From Alkaliphilus peptidifermentans DSM 18978 (GTDB taxonomy: Bacteria; Bacillota; Clostridia; Peptostreptococcales; Natronincolaceae): a stretch of DNA of 64,000 nt. The stretch lies in contig NZ_FMUS01000007.1 of NCBI RefSeq assembly GCF_900101495.1, forward strand, positions 62,001-126,000, written 5' to 3'. This document shows positions 1 through 9,990 of this stretch, one piece after another. The first letter of the stretch is position 1. Each line of letters starts with the position of its first letter. The notes beneath the pieces were generated by a model, which was given only the letters and a program-made list of their open reading frames with translations, was not told the origin of the DNA and did no database searches. Made by a program: the position numbers and the translations under genes.

Positions 1-495
1 GTTCACAGGGTTCATGCCACCCTTAAAGTATGGGCCAACAGGCACGCAAAATACGCAAAATAAGTACTCAGGAGCAGGCTTTACACCAAGGTTATCGCCA
101 ACACCAATTACAAAGGGTCTTAAGTAAAGAGTAGCACCAGTACCGTAGGGTGGTACATAATCTTCATTTGCCTTAACAACTTGGATACATGCATCGATGA
201 ATTTTTCTATAGGCATTTCAGGCATCATTATACGTCGACAGCTAGCATTCATCCGTTTTGCATTCTCATCAGGCCTGAAAAGCTGAATCTTTCCATCCTT
301 AGTTCGATAGGCCTTTAATCCTTCAAAGCACTGTTGTCCATAATGAAGAGCTGTTGAAGATTCGCTTAGTGTGATATTATTGTCCTCAACCAATTGTCCT
401 TCATCCCACTTGCCATCCTTCCACCTTGACACGTAACGTAAATCTGTCTTCATATAACCGAAGCCTAGTTTACCCCAATCAATGTTTTTACTCAT
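1..495 (-). CDS. ilvE: Branched-chain amino acid aminotransferase, partial (C-terminus beyond left edge)
   Basis: The reverse strand reads 165 codons from ATG at 495 to the window edge with no stop. The protein begins [14 protein letters not shown]. It contains [16 protein letters not shown] and the stretch [10 protein letters not shown], both typical of class IV PLP aminotransferases of the BCAT type. This family transfers amino groups between leucine, isoleucine or valine and 2-oxoglutarate in the cytoplasm. A ribosome binding site (AAGGAGGGG) lies just before the start. The PLP lysine and the C-terminal half lie outside the window, so completeness cannot be judged. A D-amino acid aminotransferase is less likely, because the N-terminal motif order and length match BCAT. 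Confidence 0.88.
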   Translation of the reverse strand, partial: MSKNIDWGKLGFGYMKTDLRYVSRWKDGKWDEGQLVEDNNITLSESSTALHYGQQCFEGLKAYRTKDGKIQLFRPDENAKRMNASCRRIMMPEMPIEKFIDACIQVVKANEDYVPPYGTGATLYLRPFVIGVGDNLGVKPAPEYLFCVFCVPVGPYFKGGMNPVN

Positions 496-717
496 GGAAT
501 CCCCTCCTTATTATATATACTTTTACAAATGTAAAAGCAAAAATACACCTAAATCTAATACATTAATGTACCAATATAACTAATTTCTATATTAATTATA
601 TCACAATTTGATAAATGTACATCAAATTTAACTGGTTGGAAAATAAGTCGAAATGTTTAGAATAGTCAGTATTAGACATACAAACATCCAATTGCAATAG
701 CAGTTTCAATACCTGTT

Positions 718-1662
718 TTATTGTGGTTTACTTATAAACATTTGAGTAATCATGTATCCATATTGTTGGCTAGGGCGTATACCAATACCAATATGAGTGA
801 AATCTGGATTTAAGATATTCTTTCTATGACCACTTGAGTCCATTAAAGCTGTATGGGCATTTTCAATTGAGGCATTGGCGGCTAAATTTTCTCCAGCATG
901 TAGGTAGTCAACACCATAGCTGTCAAGCATTTCGAAGGGACTGCCATGAATTGGAGAGTAGTGACTAAAATAATTGTTGTCAATCATATCCTGAGATTTA
1001 ATTCTAGCTACGCGTGTTACCTCAAAGCTAATCTGTAAAGGAGGAAGACCATTAGTTTGTCTTGCACTATTAACTAAGTCCACCAGTTGCTGTTCTTCAG
1101 ATGAAAGGTTTCTTCCCTGTGCTCCTTCCATAGTAGTTTCTTGTGGTTGCCTATTTGGAGTATCATTTTGATCTCCTGCCTGCTCTGGAATTCTTGGCCC
1201 AGGCATTACCTGTTGTCTTTCAGCTCCTGCAGAGCCGTCTCCCCACTGTACATCATCTGGTGTTGCTTCTGGAACTACCTCAGTACCCTCTTGGTATTGG
1301 GCAAAAGGAATTTCTTCGCCATTACCTCCATTTCTTTCTTTTACAACTGGGGTTGCTGAATCCACCTCTATTGACCCAATTTGATTATTATCCAATTGTA
1401 TTACATACCAATCGTTAACATGATCTAAAACCCTTACCACATCATTAAGCTTAAGATTTGCTATAGTTTCAAAATCTCTTCCCAGGCCAGATTTGACTTC
1501 TACATCATTTTTAGTTATACGTCCATGTTTAACGGGAGCAGTATGAAAGATGGAAGATTCTTTATAATCAACCTGATTGTCACCAGGTGGGCGCTCTTGG
1601 GGAGGAGCACAAGAAGTCAACAGAAATAGTGAAGCAAGTAGTATAAAAATTCTATTTTTCAT
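718..1662 (-). CDS. Secreted CAP-domain lipoprotein with SH3-like domain
   Basis: A 314-aa exported protein. The start at 1662 (MKNRIF) is chosen because GGAGG lies about 9 bases upstream; an in-frame ATG five codons earlier has no such site. A lipobox LTSC with Cys18 indicates lipid anchoring outside the membrane. Residues about 45-105 look like a bacterial SH3-like wall-binding domain. A Pro/Glu/Gln-rich linker follows. Residues about 190-314 are a CAP (SCP/PR-1) domain with NYFSHYSP, GENLA and SSGHRKNILNP. Similar clostridial and Bacillus YkwD-like proteins are wall-associated and often sporulation-related, but their biochemical activity is generally not settled. The gene appears monocistronic. 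Confidence 0.85.
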   Translation of the reverse strand: MKNRIFILLASLFLLTSCAPPQERPPGDNQVDYKESSIFHTAPVKHGRITKNDVEVKSGLGRDFETIANLKLNDVVRVLDHVNDWYVIQLDNNQIGSIEVDSATPVVKERNGGNGEEIPFAQYQEGTEVVPEATPDDVQWGDGSAGAERQQVMPGPRIPEQAGDQNDTPNRQPQETTMEGAQGRNLSSEEQQLVDLVNSARQTNGLPPLQISFEVTRVARIKSQDMIDNNYFSHYSPIHGSPFEMLDSYGVDYLHAGENLAANASIENAHTALMDSSGHRKNILNPDFTHIGIGIRPSQQYGYMITQMFISKPQ

Positions 1663-1930
1663 TATTAATACCTCCATTTCAAATTTTGTGAAGCTAATTA
1701 TATTATTTGCTATTTACCAAAAAGGAATCGTACTTTAACTAAATAATTTATAATTTTTTCAATTTATTATTTCAAGTGGTCAAATTGTAGTTAATACGCT
1801 GTCACTTTTTGACATATTACACGAAAATAAAGCAAAGCTTGTATAAATATGATAGAATTAATTATGTATAGCTTTTAATAATAACTAAAGTACTACAGAC
1901 GTAAGGGGATACCTTTTAGAGGGAGGAACT

Positions 1931-3241
1931 ATGAGACATAAAAAAAGAAAAAGAAGATCAAGCAGGGTATTATTTGTACTGATATCTTTATTTGTAATAT
2001 CATTGTTCATGCTTAAAGGGCCATTGATGAAGTCGGTTGAAGCAAGACAATATATTGATCCAAATGAAATTAAACTTAGTAAAGTACTGCCTAATTTTGA
2101 AGCTATAAGGGTATGGGGTGCCAACGTTATTGAACTAAAGGAAATCCCATTGGCTAGTCGGTTGCTGGGACGAAATTATGGAGTATATGTAAACAATCAT
2201 TTAACAAAGGAATTTTCTAACTATAATAAAGCTTTAGAATTTGCTTTAGGCCATGAAGATTCCAGTATCAAAAAGAAAACTGATAACGTAGTTCTATGGA
2301 ATAATTATAGAAGATATGTTTTAATGGAAGGAAACTTCTATATTAATTCCTTCGAAGAAGTCTCTTCAACAATTGAATATGGTAAAGAGCATAGGATGTC
2401 ATATATTATTGATCAAGAAGAGAATAAACTGGTATGGAGTAACTTTGATAGACAAATTGAATTTACAGATGAGACAAGCCAAGGGGATTTATTCTTGATT
2501 AATCCTCAATATCCTGTTTCCAGTGAGTTTATTCCTAATAATATGGTGAATCTGGCTAACCATATCAATTCTTATATAAGGGTTTCTAGAAATGATATGG
2601 AAATTGATGAAGTTGCCTTTAATTCTATAACATCTATGTTAAAGGATGCCTACTATGATGGAGCAGATCAAATGGTGGTAATTAGTACCTATAGGTCATA
2701 TCAAAGGCAAACCACTTTATTTAATAATCGTGTAAATTTTTTATTGGCTTCTATGGGAGCTGATGAGGCTAGAAGAGAAGCGGCAACCTCCGTTGCTATT
2801 CCAGGAAGCAGTGAGCATCAAATAGGATTAGGAGTAGATTTCTCTACTTTAAGGAGTATGGGTGTATCTCAGGACTTTGGAGATACAGTAGAGGGTAAGT
2901 GGCTTAATAATAATTCATGGAAGTATGGGTTTGTAATTAGATATACAGAAGAAAAGATGGATATAACAGGAATTATAGATGAGCCTTGGCACTTGCGATA
3001 TGTAGGTGTACCCCATGCTGAACTTATGAATAAGCTGAACCTTTGTTTAGAGGAGTATCTAGAATATATTAAAAATAACCTAGAAGAAGAGTTTGTTGAT
3101 CATAATGAAGATAGCTATAAAATGTATTATTTTGATTCTATTTACTCAGATGAGCTTTTAGAATTTCTCTATAATAATGATAATATAGCTAGAATATCAG
3201 GAGATGGTATGGGTGGAATTATTATTACCACCAATTATTAA
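1931..3241 (+). CDS. VanY-type D-alanyl-D-alanine carboxypeptidase (M15B)
   Basis: A 436-aa protein with a basic N-terminus and one membrane segment at residues about 13-30. The catalytic domain lies outside the cell, around residues 200-370. It carries the M15 zinc motif SxHxxGxxxD (Ser294, His296, Asp303) and EPWHxRYVG (Glu351, His354). The family trims the terminal D-alanine from peptidoglycan stem peptides. The long region 40-200 has no domain that I recognise. GAGGGAGGAACT precedes the ATG. The next gene also encodes a membrane-anchored extracytoplasmic peptidase in the same direction 71 bp on, so a shared transcript is plausible. Confidence 0.85.
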   Translation: MRHKKRKRRSSRVLFVLISLFVISLFMLKGPLMKSVEARQYIDPNEIKLSKVLPNFEAIRVWGANVIELKEIPLASRLLGRNYGVYVNNHLTKEFSNYNKALEFALGHEDSSIKKKTDNVVLWNNYRRYVLMEGNFYINSFEEVSSTIEYGKEHRMSYIIDQEENKLVWSNFDRQIEFTDETSQGDLFLINPQYPVSSEFIPNNMVNLANHINSYIRVSRNDMEIDEVAFNSITSMLKDAYYDGADQMVVISTYRSYQRQTTLFNNRVNFLLASMGADEARREAATSVAIPGSSEHQIGLGVDFSTLRSMGVSQDFGDTVEGKWLNNNSWKYGFVIRYTEEKMDITGIIDEPWHLRYVGVPHAELMNKLNLCLEEYLEYIKNNLEEEFVDHNEDSYKMYYFDSIYSDELLEFLYNNDNIARISGDGMGGIIITTNY

Positions 3242-3312
3242 TATATTACTAAGGATATCAATATGCTTATAAAATTGCATTCAAAAAAAGTGATTCCTAA
3301 AGGGGAAAAGCA

Positions 3313-4482
3313 ATGAGAAATACGGAAAATGTAATTTTACAAGAACTAAATAAATTGAATGATGAAATTTTTAGGCTCTATTATTCTGGCTATCATAAAG
3401 AGGCAATCAATGAGGCTAATAATCTGCTGTCAATTGCCAAAAACAAGCTAGGACAGCAGCATCCTAGTCTGTCGATTTTTCATGACAATCTAAAGTATAT
3501 TCGCACCCAGCCGGTGGAAAATTGGAGAAGTAACAGGGTGAATATGCAATTGACAGAGAAAAAGGACAGAATAGATGGTATTAAAAGAGAGCTGCGCTTT
3601 ACGGAGATATCAGAGGGTGATGTTACGCTATCAGCTGAGGCAGGCACACCATATCAAAACAGAAAACTAATATCTATACTATTTGGACTAGCTTTAATTA
3701 CTCAAGTAGTCCTAATAACGTTTTATTTTCAGTTTAAGGATATATATTTGAATAGATACCAGGAATATAACCCTAGTGCAATGCTTAATATGGAGGAGAT
3801 TAACCAAGTAGAAAATTTTATTATTCCAGAATTAAGAGAAAAAGTTATATTGGAAGCACCTCTAATTTTGCAATATCCAGAATTACCCAGAGGCTGTGAG
3901 GTTACTAGCCTTGCAATGCTACTTCAATATGCTGGAATAGATATTGATAAAATGACGTTAGCTGCAGAGGTAAAGAAGGATCCGACACCTTATCAATTGA
4001 AGAATGGAAAAGTTTTTTTTGGAAATCCTTATAATGGGTATGTTGGAGATATGTATACTCTCCAAAGGCCGGGCTTAGGTGTATACTATGGGCCGATTTT
4101 AGAGCTGGCAGAAACCTACATGGAGAATAGAGTAGTAAATTTGACCGGTGGAAGCTTTGATGATCTTTATTACTTTATTAATAAAGATATACCTGTATGG
4201 ATTATTACTAACTCTCGTTATAAGAAGCTTGGCGATAATCATTTTCAAACTTGGGAAACTCCTACAGGGCCCATTAGAATAACCTATAGACTACATTCTG
4301 TATTAGTGACAGGATATGATGATAACTATATATATTTCAATGACCCACTTGTCAATTCGAAAAACAGAAAGATAAAAAAGGAAGATTTTGAGGATGCATG
4401 GGTTCAAATGGGAAGGCAAGCAATTTCCTATCTTCCAGAGGGAAAAACATTGGATATGATATTGCCCAATGATAATAGATAA
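3313..4482 (+). CDS. Membrane-anchored C39-like cysteine peptidase
   Basis: A 389-aa protein. The N-terminal 60 residues form a TPR-like helical pair (SGYHKEAINEANNLL and following). A single membrane segment lies at residues about 119-141. The C-terminal half is a C39_2-type papain-like domain, with LPRGCEVTS holding the likely nucleophile Cys195, LHSVLVTGYDD holding the catalytic His, and YIYFNDP after it. The peptidase domain would be outside the cell. Proteins with this domain are common in Firmicutes, usually with unknown substrates. There is no ABC transporter or bacteriocin precursor next to it, so leader-peptide processing is unlikely. GGGGAAAAGC precedes the ATG. Confidence 0.78.
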   Translation: MRNTENVILQELNKLNDEIFRLYYSGYHKEAINEANNLLSIAKNKLGQQHPSLSIFHDNLKYIRTQPVENWRSNRVNMQLTEKKDRIDGIKRELRFTEISEGDVTLSAEAGTPYQNRKLISILFGLALITQVVLITFYFQFKDIYLNRYQEYNPSAMLNMEEINQVENFIIPELREKVILEAPLILQYPELPRGCEVTSLAMLLQYAGIDIDKMTLAAEVKKDPTPYQLKNGKVFFGNPYNGYVGDMYTLQRPGLGVYYGPILELAETYMENRVVNLTGGSFDDLYYFINKDIPVWIITNSRYKKLGDNHFQTWETPTGPIRITYRLHSVLVTGYDDNYIYFNDPLVNSKNRKIKKEDFEDAWVQMGRQAISYLPEGKTLDMILPNDNR

Positions 4483-4564
4483 TATATAGTATAAAGTGGA
4501 ATGTATACTGTTTAATTAATAAAACAATTGTAATATTAAATGATTATATAGGAGGATATGGTAT

Positions 4565-6448
4565 ATGTGCGGTATATGTGGTTTTGCTGATCAATTGCAG
4601 CTTGAAGAAAAGCATCAGGTGATTGAAAAGATGATGGATAAAATCATTCATCGTGGTCCCGATGAAGGTGGAAAATATGTTGATGAAGGAATCTCACTTG
4701 GCTTCAGGAGGTTAAGTATAATTGACCTTGAAGAAGGAAGACAACCTATTTTTAACGAAGATGAGAGTCTAGTTCTAATCTTTAATGGAGAAATATATAA
4801 TTATATGGATGTAAAAGAGGACCTTATAGAAAAAGGTCATAAGTTTAGAACAAAGACTGACTCGGAGGTAATACTTCATTCATATGAAGAATATGGGACG
4901 GAGATGTTTAAGCATTTAAGAGGTATGTTTGCCTTTGTAATTTGGAATAAAGCAGACAATTCCCTTTTTGGGGCTAGAGACTTTTTCGGAATCAAGCCAT
5001 TTTATTATGGGAACATGAATGGAAGCTTTATTTTTGGTTCGGAAATCAAAAGTATAATTGAACATCCTGCTATTACTAAAAAAGTTAATCTCACTGCATT
5101 ACAAAGCTATTTAACCTTTCAATATTCACCACTGCAAGAAACTTTTTTTCAAGGAGTGTACAAGCTTCCACCTGCCCACTATATAATCTATAAAGAGGGT
5201 AAAGTAGAGGTGAATCGATACTGGCAAGCGGAATTTGATAATGACGGCCCTGTTAGGCCATTTGAAGAAGTAGTCCAGGAGGTAGAAGAAATAGTCCAAG
5301 ATTCTATTAAGGCCCATATGGTAAGTGACGTAGAAGTAGGCTCCTTCCTATCAAGTGGAATCGACTCCAGTTATGTTGCGGCGTCCTTTAATGGAGATAA
5401 AACATTTACAGTTGGTTTTGATTATGCCAATTATAACGAAGTGGATGAAGCTACTGAACTAGCTAAACAAATTGGTATAGACTACTATTCTAAAATCATT
5501 ACTCCTGAAGAATATTGGGAAGCTATATCAAAGGTCCAATATCATATGGATGAGCCTTTAGCTGATCCTTCCTGTGTAGCCCTTTACTTTGTAAGTCAGC
5601 TGGCTAGTCAGCAGGTTAAGGTTGTGTTGTCTGGTGAAGGAGCCGATGAGTTGTTTGGTGGTTATCGAATATATCAGGAGCCATTAAGTCTAAAACCGTT
5701 AACTAATCTACCGAAGTTCCTCAGAAGTGCATTAGGTGGCATGGCCTCCATGCTTCCATTCGATATAAAAGGGAAAAACTTTTTCATTCGTGGTAGCAAA
5801 GATGTAAGACAACGATTTATTGGAAATGCTTATATGTTTACTGAAGAAGAAAGAAGCAAGCTTATGTTAAAGGGAGACTTTAAGCAGTATTCTCCTACCG
5901 ATATTACAGGGCCTTTTTATGACCAAGTAGCAGATAAAGATGATACAACAAAAATGCAGTTCTTAGATTTAAATATGTGGTTAACAGGAGATATTCTTCT
6001 AAAGGCAGATAAAATGAGTATGGCCCACTCCCTAGAGCTAAGGGTGCCTTATTTAGATAAGGAGGTCTGGAAGGTGGCTTCCCAGCTTCCATTAGAATAT
6101 AGAGTTAATAAAACAACAACAAAATATGCACTTCGTAGAGCCGCTGTAAAAAAATTACCTCAAGAGGTTGCCAGTCGAAGGAAGCTAGGATTCCCTGTAC
6201 CAATACGTGTTTGGTTAAGGGAAGAAAAGTATTTTCATACTGTAAAGCAGGCATTTACATCTGAAGCGGCTAAAAGCTTCTTTAATATTGATGAATTAGT
6301 GAAGCTATTAGAGGAGCATTTTAACGGTAAGAAGGATAATAGTCGTAAAATTTGGACCATATATATGTTTTTAGTATGGCATAAGGAGTATTTCGAAGGA
6401 ACAGAGATAGCAGTATCCATTGAAGAAAATGAATCATCAGCAAGTTAA
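4565..6448 (+). CDS. asnB: Asparagine synthase (glutamine-hydrolysing)
   Basis: A 627-aa two-domain cytoplasmic enzyme that makes asparagine from aspartate, ATP and glutamine. The mature N-terminus is MCGICGF with Cys2 as the glutaminase nucleophile. HRGPDEGG and FNGEIYN complete the class II amidotransferase domain (residues 1-210). The synthetase domain has the PP-loop SSGIDSS and LSGEGADELFGGY. The length matches the family. GGAGGATATGGTAT precedes the ATG. A weak stem-loop at about 6476-6512 follows the gene. It stands alone, with peptidase genes on both sides. Confidence 0.95.
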   Translation: MCGICGFADQLQLEEKHQVIEKMMDKIIHRGPDEGGKYVDEGISLGFRRLSIIDLEEGRQPIFNEDESLVLIFNGEIYNYMDVKEDLIEKGHKFRTKTDSEVILHSYEEYGTEMFKHLRGMFAFVIWNKADNSLFGARDFFGIKPFYYGNMNGSFIFGSEIKSIIEHPAITKKVNLTALQSYLTFQYSPLQETFFQGVYKLPPAHYIIYKEGKVEVNRYWQAEFDNDGPVRPFEEVVQEVEEIVQDSIKAHMVSDVEVGSFLSSGIDSSYVAASFNGDKTFTVGFDYANYNEVDEATELAKQIGIDYYSKIITPEEYWEAISKVQYHMDEPLADPSCVALYFVSQLASQQVKVVLSGEGADELFGGYRIYQEPLSLKPLTNLPKFLRSALGGMASMLPFDIKGKNFFIRGSKDVRQRFIGNAYMFTEEERSKLMLKGDFKQYSPTDITGPFYDQVADKDDTTKMQFLDLNMWLTGDILLKADKMSMAHSLELRVPYLDKEVWKVASQLPLEYRVNKTTTKYALRRAAVKKLPQEVASRRKLGFPVPIRVWLREEKYFHTVKQAFTSEAAKSFFNIDELVKLLEEHFNGKKDNSRKIWTIYMFLVWHKEYFEGTEIAVSIEENESSAS

Positions 6449-6475
6449 GTTAACTATAAATAATTGACAAAAATA

Positions 6476-6512
6476 TTAGCAGCTTCTATAAACAATTGAA
6501 GCTGTTAATTTA
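6476..6512 (+). terminator. Stem-loop after asnB
   Basis: TTAGCAGCTTC pairs with GAAGCTGTTAA across an 11-base loop and is followed by the T-rich TTTATTTAAAT. The tail is a poor U-tract, so termination may be incomplete. Confidence 0.5.
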
Positions 6513-6554
6513 TTTAAATAATAGAGGACCAGTTTCAATAGAAGGGGGAAGACT

Positions 6555-8084
6555 ATGAAGAAGCTAATAATGACATGTATAGTTGTTTTATTATTCATGG
6601 TTATTAATGAAGTAACTGTTGCTTCCAATAATAATGGAATCGTAGATCCCTATCAACCGATAACATATGAGATTATGACTAGTAATATCAAAGAATTAGA
6701 AAAAGAATTCCCGGAGCTAATTGAGACCGAAGTCATAGGTCAATCGGCTGATGATAGGGATATTATATTGGTAAAGCTAGGGAAGGGAGATACCTTGGTA
6801 CACATCAACGGTAGCTTCCATGCCCGTGAAAGAATAACAACTAATATCATATTGAAAAATATCGAGGACTATGCCAATGGATATGTAAATAATTCAAAAA
6901 TACTTGGATATGATGTAAAGGAGCTCTTGGATGAAGTAACTATATTTTTTGTTCCAATGGTTAATCCAGATGGTGTAGACTATACCATATTGGGCAAGGA
7001 ATCTATTAAGAGCCCTTTATTGAGAGAGGAATTTGATAAAATCGTTGAACATCCACAATCAACATGGTTTACTCCCGGTCTTAGATGGAAATCAAATATA
7101 AGGGGAATAGACCTTAATCGACAATGGGACTTTGGCTGGGATGAAGAATCAAGATTTGATATTGATGTTCCGGCCGATGCTCATTTTAAAGGCTTTGAGC
7201 CCCATTCGGAGGCGGAGGTTAAGGCTATGGAAAAGCTATCAATAAGCAATCCTTTTTTAATATATGCTGCCTATCATACACAAGGACTGGAAATATACTG
7301 GTATAAATATCAGCAGGGGGAAGACCTTGAAGAGGTTAAGGATATAACAAGAAAAATTAGTAATCTTACTTTCTTTAGACCTGTTCCTGCATTAAATAAT
7401 ATTCCACAAAACTTCAGAAGCTTTTCTGGATACGCAGATTGGACTGCAGTTGAGTTGAAAAAACCATCCTTTACCATGGAGTTTGCCTATAGGCAATATA
7501 GTGAAGCAGACTTTGATAAAATATATGAGCCAGCAAAAGCATTAGGTCTTCTGTTTGCAGAAGAGGCTCTAAATATTAAGGGAAACTATAATGTCGAGGT
7601 AATTATGGAGGGAGAGCTTATTCAACTATTCAAATCATATGAGGATGGATTGGAATTTGTAGAAAAATATACTACAGAGGATATGGACATCCAAATGATC
7701 AAAAATCAAGAAATAATATATCAAAGAATAGGAAAGCCATATTTCGATGATATAAAACTGATGATTAATGAAAAGGGAACTGGCGATATAATGACAGAGT
7801 ATAATGAAGAGGCTCTTCGTTATAAAGGAAAAACATTTTTACCCTTAGAAAGGTTATTTGATAATTTTGATATGGAACTCCATTACTATAAAGAGCTTAA
7901 ACTAATGGTGGCTCAGAATAAAGATAATATTGTTGTTATGAGCTTGAATAATGGTTCTATATATTTGAATCATGATAAAATAAGCCTTGATAATGGTATT
8001 ATGAGATACGACGAAAAACTATATATATCAACTGAAGCTGTAGAATTTATTTTTGACGTGGAATTAAATAGTTTAGAGGATTAA
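6555..8084 (+). CDS. Secreted M14 zinc carboxypeptidase with C-terminal copper-amine-oxidase-like domain
   Basis: A 509-aa protein with a signal peptide of about 23 residues. The M14 domain covers residues about 35-345. HARE supplies zinc ligands His89 and Glu92, YHTQG the third ligand, and SFTMEFAYR the catalytic glutamate near residue 312. The family removes C-terminal residues from peptides, or cuts murein peptides in some members. The last 120 residues (TFLPLERLFDNF, LYISTEAVEFIF) resemble the stalk domain found in many clostridial surface proteins, often linked to wall association. AGAAGGGGGAAG precedes the ATG. A substrate among exogenous peptides would fit an amino-acid-fermenting lifestyle, but that is inference. 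Confidence 0.85.
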   Translation: MKKLIMTCIVVLLFMVINEVTVASNNNGIVDPYQPITYEIMTSNIKELEKEFPELIETEVIGQSADDRDIILVKLGKGDTLVHINGSFHARERITTNIILKNIEDYANGYVNNSKILGYDVKELLDEVTIFFVPMVNPDGVDYTILGKESIKSPLLREEFDKIVEHPQSTWFTPGLRWKSNIRGIDLNRQWDFGWDEESRFDIDVPADAHFKGFEPHSEAEVKAMEKLSISNPFLIYAAYHTQGLEIYWYKYQQGEDLEEVKDITRKISNLTFFRPVPALNNIPQNFRSFSGYADWTAVELKKPSFTMEFAYRQYSEADFDKIYEPAKALGLLFAEEALNIKGNYNVEVIMEGELIQLFKSYEDGLEFVEKYTTEDMDIQMIKNQEIIYQRIGKPYFDDIKLMINEKGTGDIMTEYNEEALRYKGKTFLPLERLFDNFDMELHYYKELKLMVAQNKDNIVVMSLNNGSIYLNHDKISLDNGIMRYDEKLYISTEAVEFIFDVELNSLED

Positions 8085-8135
8085 ATGGCAAAATAAAAGC
8101 TTTTTATTTTATTTGAAAATAAATTTTCTATACTA

Positions 8136-8164
8136 TTGTAACAATAAAAAAAATAATCTATAAT
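8136..8164 (+). promoter_or_regulatory. Sigma-A-type promoter for the lpd riboswitch transcript
   Basis: TTGTAA at 8136-8141, a 17-base spacer and TATAAT at 8159-8164. The predicted start, near 8171, lies about 20 bases before the conserved riboswitch leader. Confidence 0.7.
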
Positions 8165-8190
8165 AGACTTATACTTTTTACGGTCAATTA

Positions 8191-8382
8191 AATATTAATC
8201 CAAATGACAGTAGCGAGAGATACCCAAAGGGTAGCCGAAGATGCAATATAAAAGGTACCAGCCTTTTATAGAAACTTTCAGGCAAAGGTATCGTTACCGG
8301 ATGGAACTCTGGAGAGTCCGAAATCGGCGCCAAAGGAGAAATACATTTAATTATGTAGAAGCTCTCAGGCAAGATACAGAGG
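8191..8382 (+). ncRNA. Tandem glycine riboswitch upstream of lpd
   Basis: There are two consecutive aptamers. The first has GTAGCGAGAGATA, GCCGAAGATG and AACTTTCAGGCAAAGG, and closes with GATGGAACTCTGG. The second has GGAGAGTCCG, GGCGCCAAAGGAG and GCTCTCAGGC. This is the cooperative-type glycine riboswitch. The leader AATATTAATCCAAATGA is also shared with the copy near 10 kb and may form the known leader-linker kink-turn. The second aptamer runs directly into a terminator, so the expected behaviour is read-through when glycine is bound. Confidence 0.95.
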
Positions 8383-8426
8383 AGTGTAATGGCAATTTTT
8401 GATGTGCTGTTATACTCCTCTTTTTG
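8378..8426 (+). terminator. Expression-platform terminator of the lpd glycine riboswitch
   Basis: AGAGGAGTGTAA pairs with TTATACTCCTCT (8410-8421, one G-U), followed by TTTTT. The left arm overlaps the end of aptamer 2, as expected for a glycine ON switch. Confidence 0.9.
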
Positions 8427-8501
8427 TAATTTTTTTTAAGAATAGTTTATAGCTATTTATAATAAAAAATCATATCAGAAAAATTGAGATGGAGGGAGAG
8501 T

Positions 8502-9890
8502 ATGGACTACAATATTATAGTGATAGGTGGTGGGCCTGGAGGCTACTATGCCGCCATAAGGGCAGCTCAGCTTGGAGCTAAGGTGGCGCTTGTTGAGAAG
8601 GAAAACCTAGGGGGTACATGCTTAAATTGGGGGTGTATTCCCACCAAAGCATTATATCGAACTGCAGAGGTTATAAATACAATAAAAGATGCTGAAAGCT
8701 ATGGAATTGAAGTATCAAAATTTAAGGTTAATATCGATAGAATTCAAGAGAGAAAAAATTCTATTATTACACAATTGACAGATGGAATAACTAAACTTAT
8801 GAAAGGTAATAAAATTGCAGTATATAAAGGAGCAGGCTTACTAAAGGATAAAAACACAGTAAGTATTGATACAGGAGAAGATAAAATAATTGACATTAAG
8901 GGAAATAATATAATTATTGCTACAGGCTCAAAGGAATGGATACCCCCTATACCAGGTGTAAGCCTAGAGGGGATATTAAGTAGCTCAGAGCTTCTAAATC
9001 TTAAAGAAATTCCAGAAAAGTTGACTATCATTGGTGGTGGAGTTATTGGAATAGAATTTGCCTCAATTTTTAACTCCTTTGGTTCTCAAGTAACCATTAT
9101 AGAGCTTCTACCCAATATACTTAATAGAATGGATATAGATATAGTTAAGAGATTCGAAGCATCCTTAAGGAAAAAAGGCATAAAAATTCTTAAGGAAACT
9201 AAAGTTACAAAAATAGAAAAAGAGGATGATAGATACATAGTATACTCAAGTGGAAAAAAAGGTGATGTTGTAATAGAAAGTGATAAGGTTTTAATATCTA
9301 TAGGAAGAATACCCAAAACAGATAATCTTAATTTGCAAGAAATTGGGGTTGAGATGGAAGCAGGAAGAATTAAAGTGGATAGCAGCTTTGAAACTAGTAT
9401 ACCTGGGATATATGCAATAGGTGATGTGTTGGGTGAAAATATGTTGGCACACGTAGCCTCTCATCAAGGAGTATCAGCTGTAGAAGCTATATTAAACTAC
9501 AACAATACAAAACAACACTCTGCTGTCCCTAGTTGTATATTTTCTTTTCCTGAAATATCAAGTGTAGGTATTACAGAGGGGGAAGCCAAGGATAAAGGAT
9601 TAAACTATAGAACAAGTAAAGTTAATTTTGCAAGTAATGGTAAGGCCCTTACATTAGGAGAAACTGAAGGCTTTATCAAGGTTATTGCAAATGATAACAA
9701 TGAGGTTATAGGCGTACATATTATGGGACCCCATGCATCTGACCTTATCCCAGAAGGAACCCTGGCCATAAGCAGAAAGCTGAAGATAGAGGATATTATT
9801 AATACCATTCATGCTCATCCAACATTAGCGGAAGCCTTTTACGAAGCTGTGTTGGGGTTAGAGGGAATAGCTATCCACGCATTACCATAA
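8502..9890 (+). CDS. lpdA: Dihydrolipoamide dehydrogenase (glycine cleavage L protein)
   Basis: A 462-aa flavoprotein that reoxidises dihydrolipoyl-GcvH with NAD+. The start at 8502 (MDYNIIVIGGGPGG) is preferred because GGAGGG lies 6 bases upstream; an ATG six codons earlier has no good site. The sequence shows the FAD Rossmann motif, the redox disulfide in GGTCLNWGCIPTKAL, the second nucleotide-binding motif IIGGGVIGIEF, and the C-terminal HAHPTLAE with the catalytic His-Glu pair. There is no fused lipoyl domain. The glycine riboswitch upstream ties the enzyme to glycine oxidation rather than to a pyruvate dehydrogenase. Confidence 0.95.
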   Translation: MDYNIIVIGGGPGGYYAAIRAAQLGAKVALVEKENLGGTCLNWGCIPTKALYRTAEVINTIKDAESYGIEVSKFKVNIDRIQERKNSIITQLTDGITKLMKGNKIAVYKGAGLLKDKNTVSIDTGEDKIIDIKGNNIIIATGSKEWIPPIPGVSLEGILSSSELLNLKEIPEKLTIIGGGVIGIEFASIFNSFGSQVTIIELLPNILNRMDIDIVKRFEASLRKKGIKILKETKVTKIEKEDDRYIVYSSGKKGDVVIESDKVLISIGRIPKTDNLNLQEIGVEMEAGRIKVDSSFETSIPGIYAIGDVLGENMLAHVASHQGVSAVEAILNYNNTKQHSAVPSCIFSFPEISSVGITEGEAKDKGLNYRTSKVNFASNGKALTLGETEGFIKVIANDNNEVIGVHIMGPHASDLIPEGTLAISRKLKIEDIINTIHAHPTLAEAFYEAVLGLEGIAIHALP

Positions 9891-9931
9891 TCCTAATATT
9901 GTAGAAGAATGTGTTAACCTTTTATCAATTG

Positions 9932-9960
9932 TTGAAATATTTAAAAAACTAAAATATAAT
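9932..9960 (+). promoter_or_regulatory. Sigma-A-type promoter for the gcvT riboswitch transcript
   Basis: TTGAAA at 9932-9937, a 17-base spacer and TATAAT at 9955-9960. It gives the gcv operon its own start, separate from lpd. Confidence 0.75.
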
Positions 9961-9990
9961 AATAGTATGTTTAAATATTATAATTAATTA

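Noticed and set aside
1141-1418. Plus-strand ORFs of 72 and 91 aa
   Set aside because: They lie antisense inside the CAP-domain lipoprotein gene, have no ribosome sites and encode low-quality hydrophobic sequence.
3313-8084. C39-like peptidase, AsnB and M14 peptidase next to each other as a lasso-peptide-like cluster
   Set aside because: AsnB has an intact glutaminase domain with Cys2 and full synthetase motifs, there is no precursor peptide or transporter, and the C39-like protein has its peptidase outside the membrane without an ABC domain.
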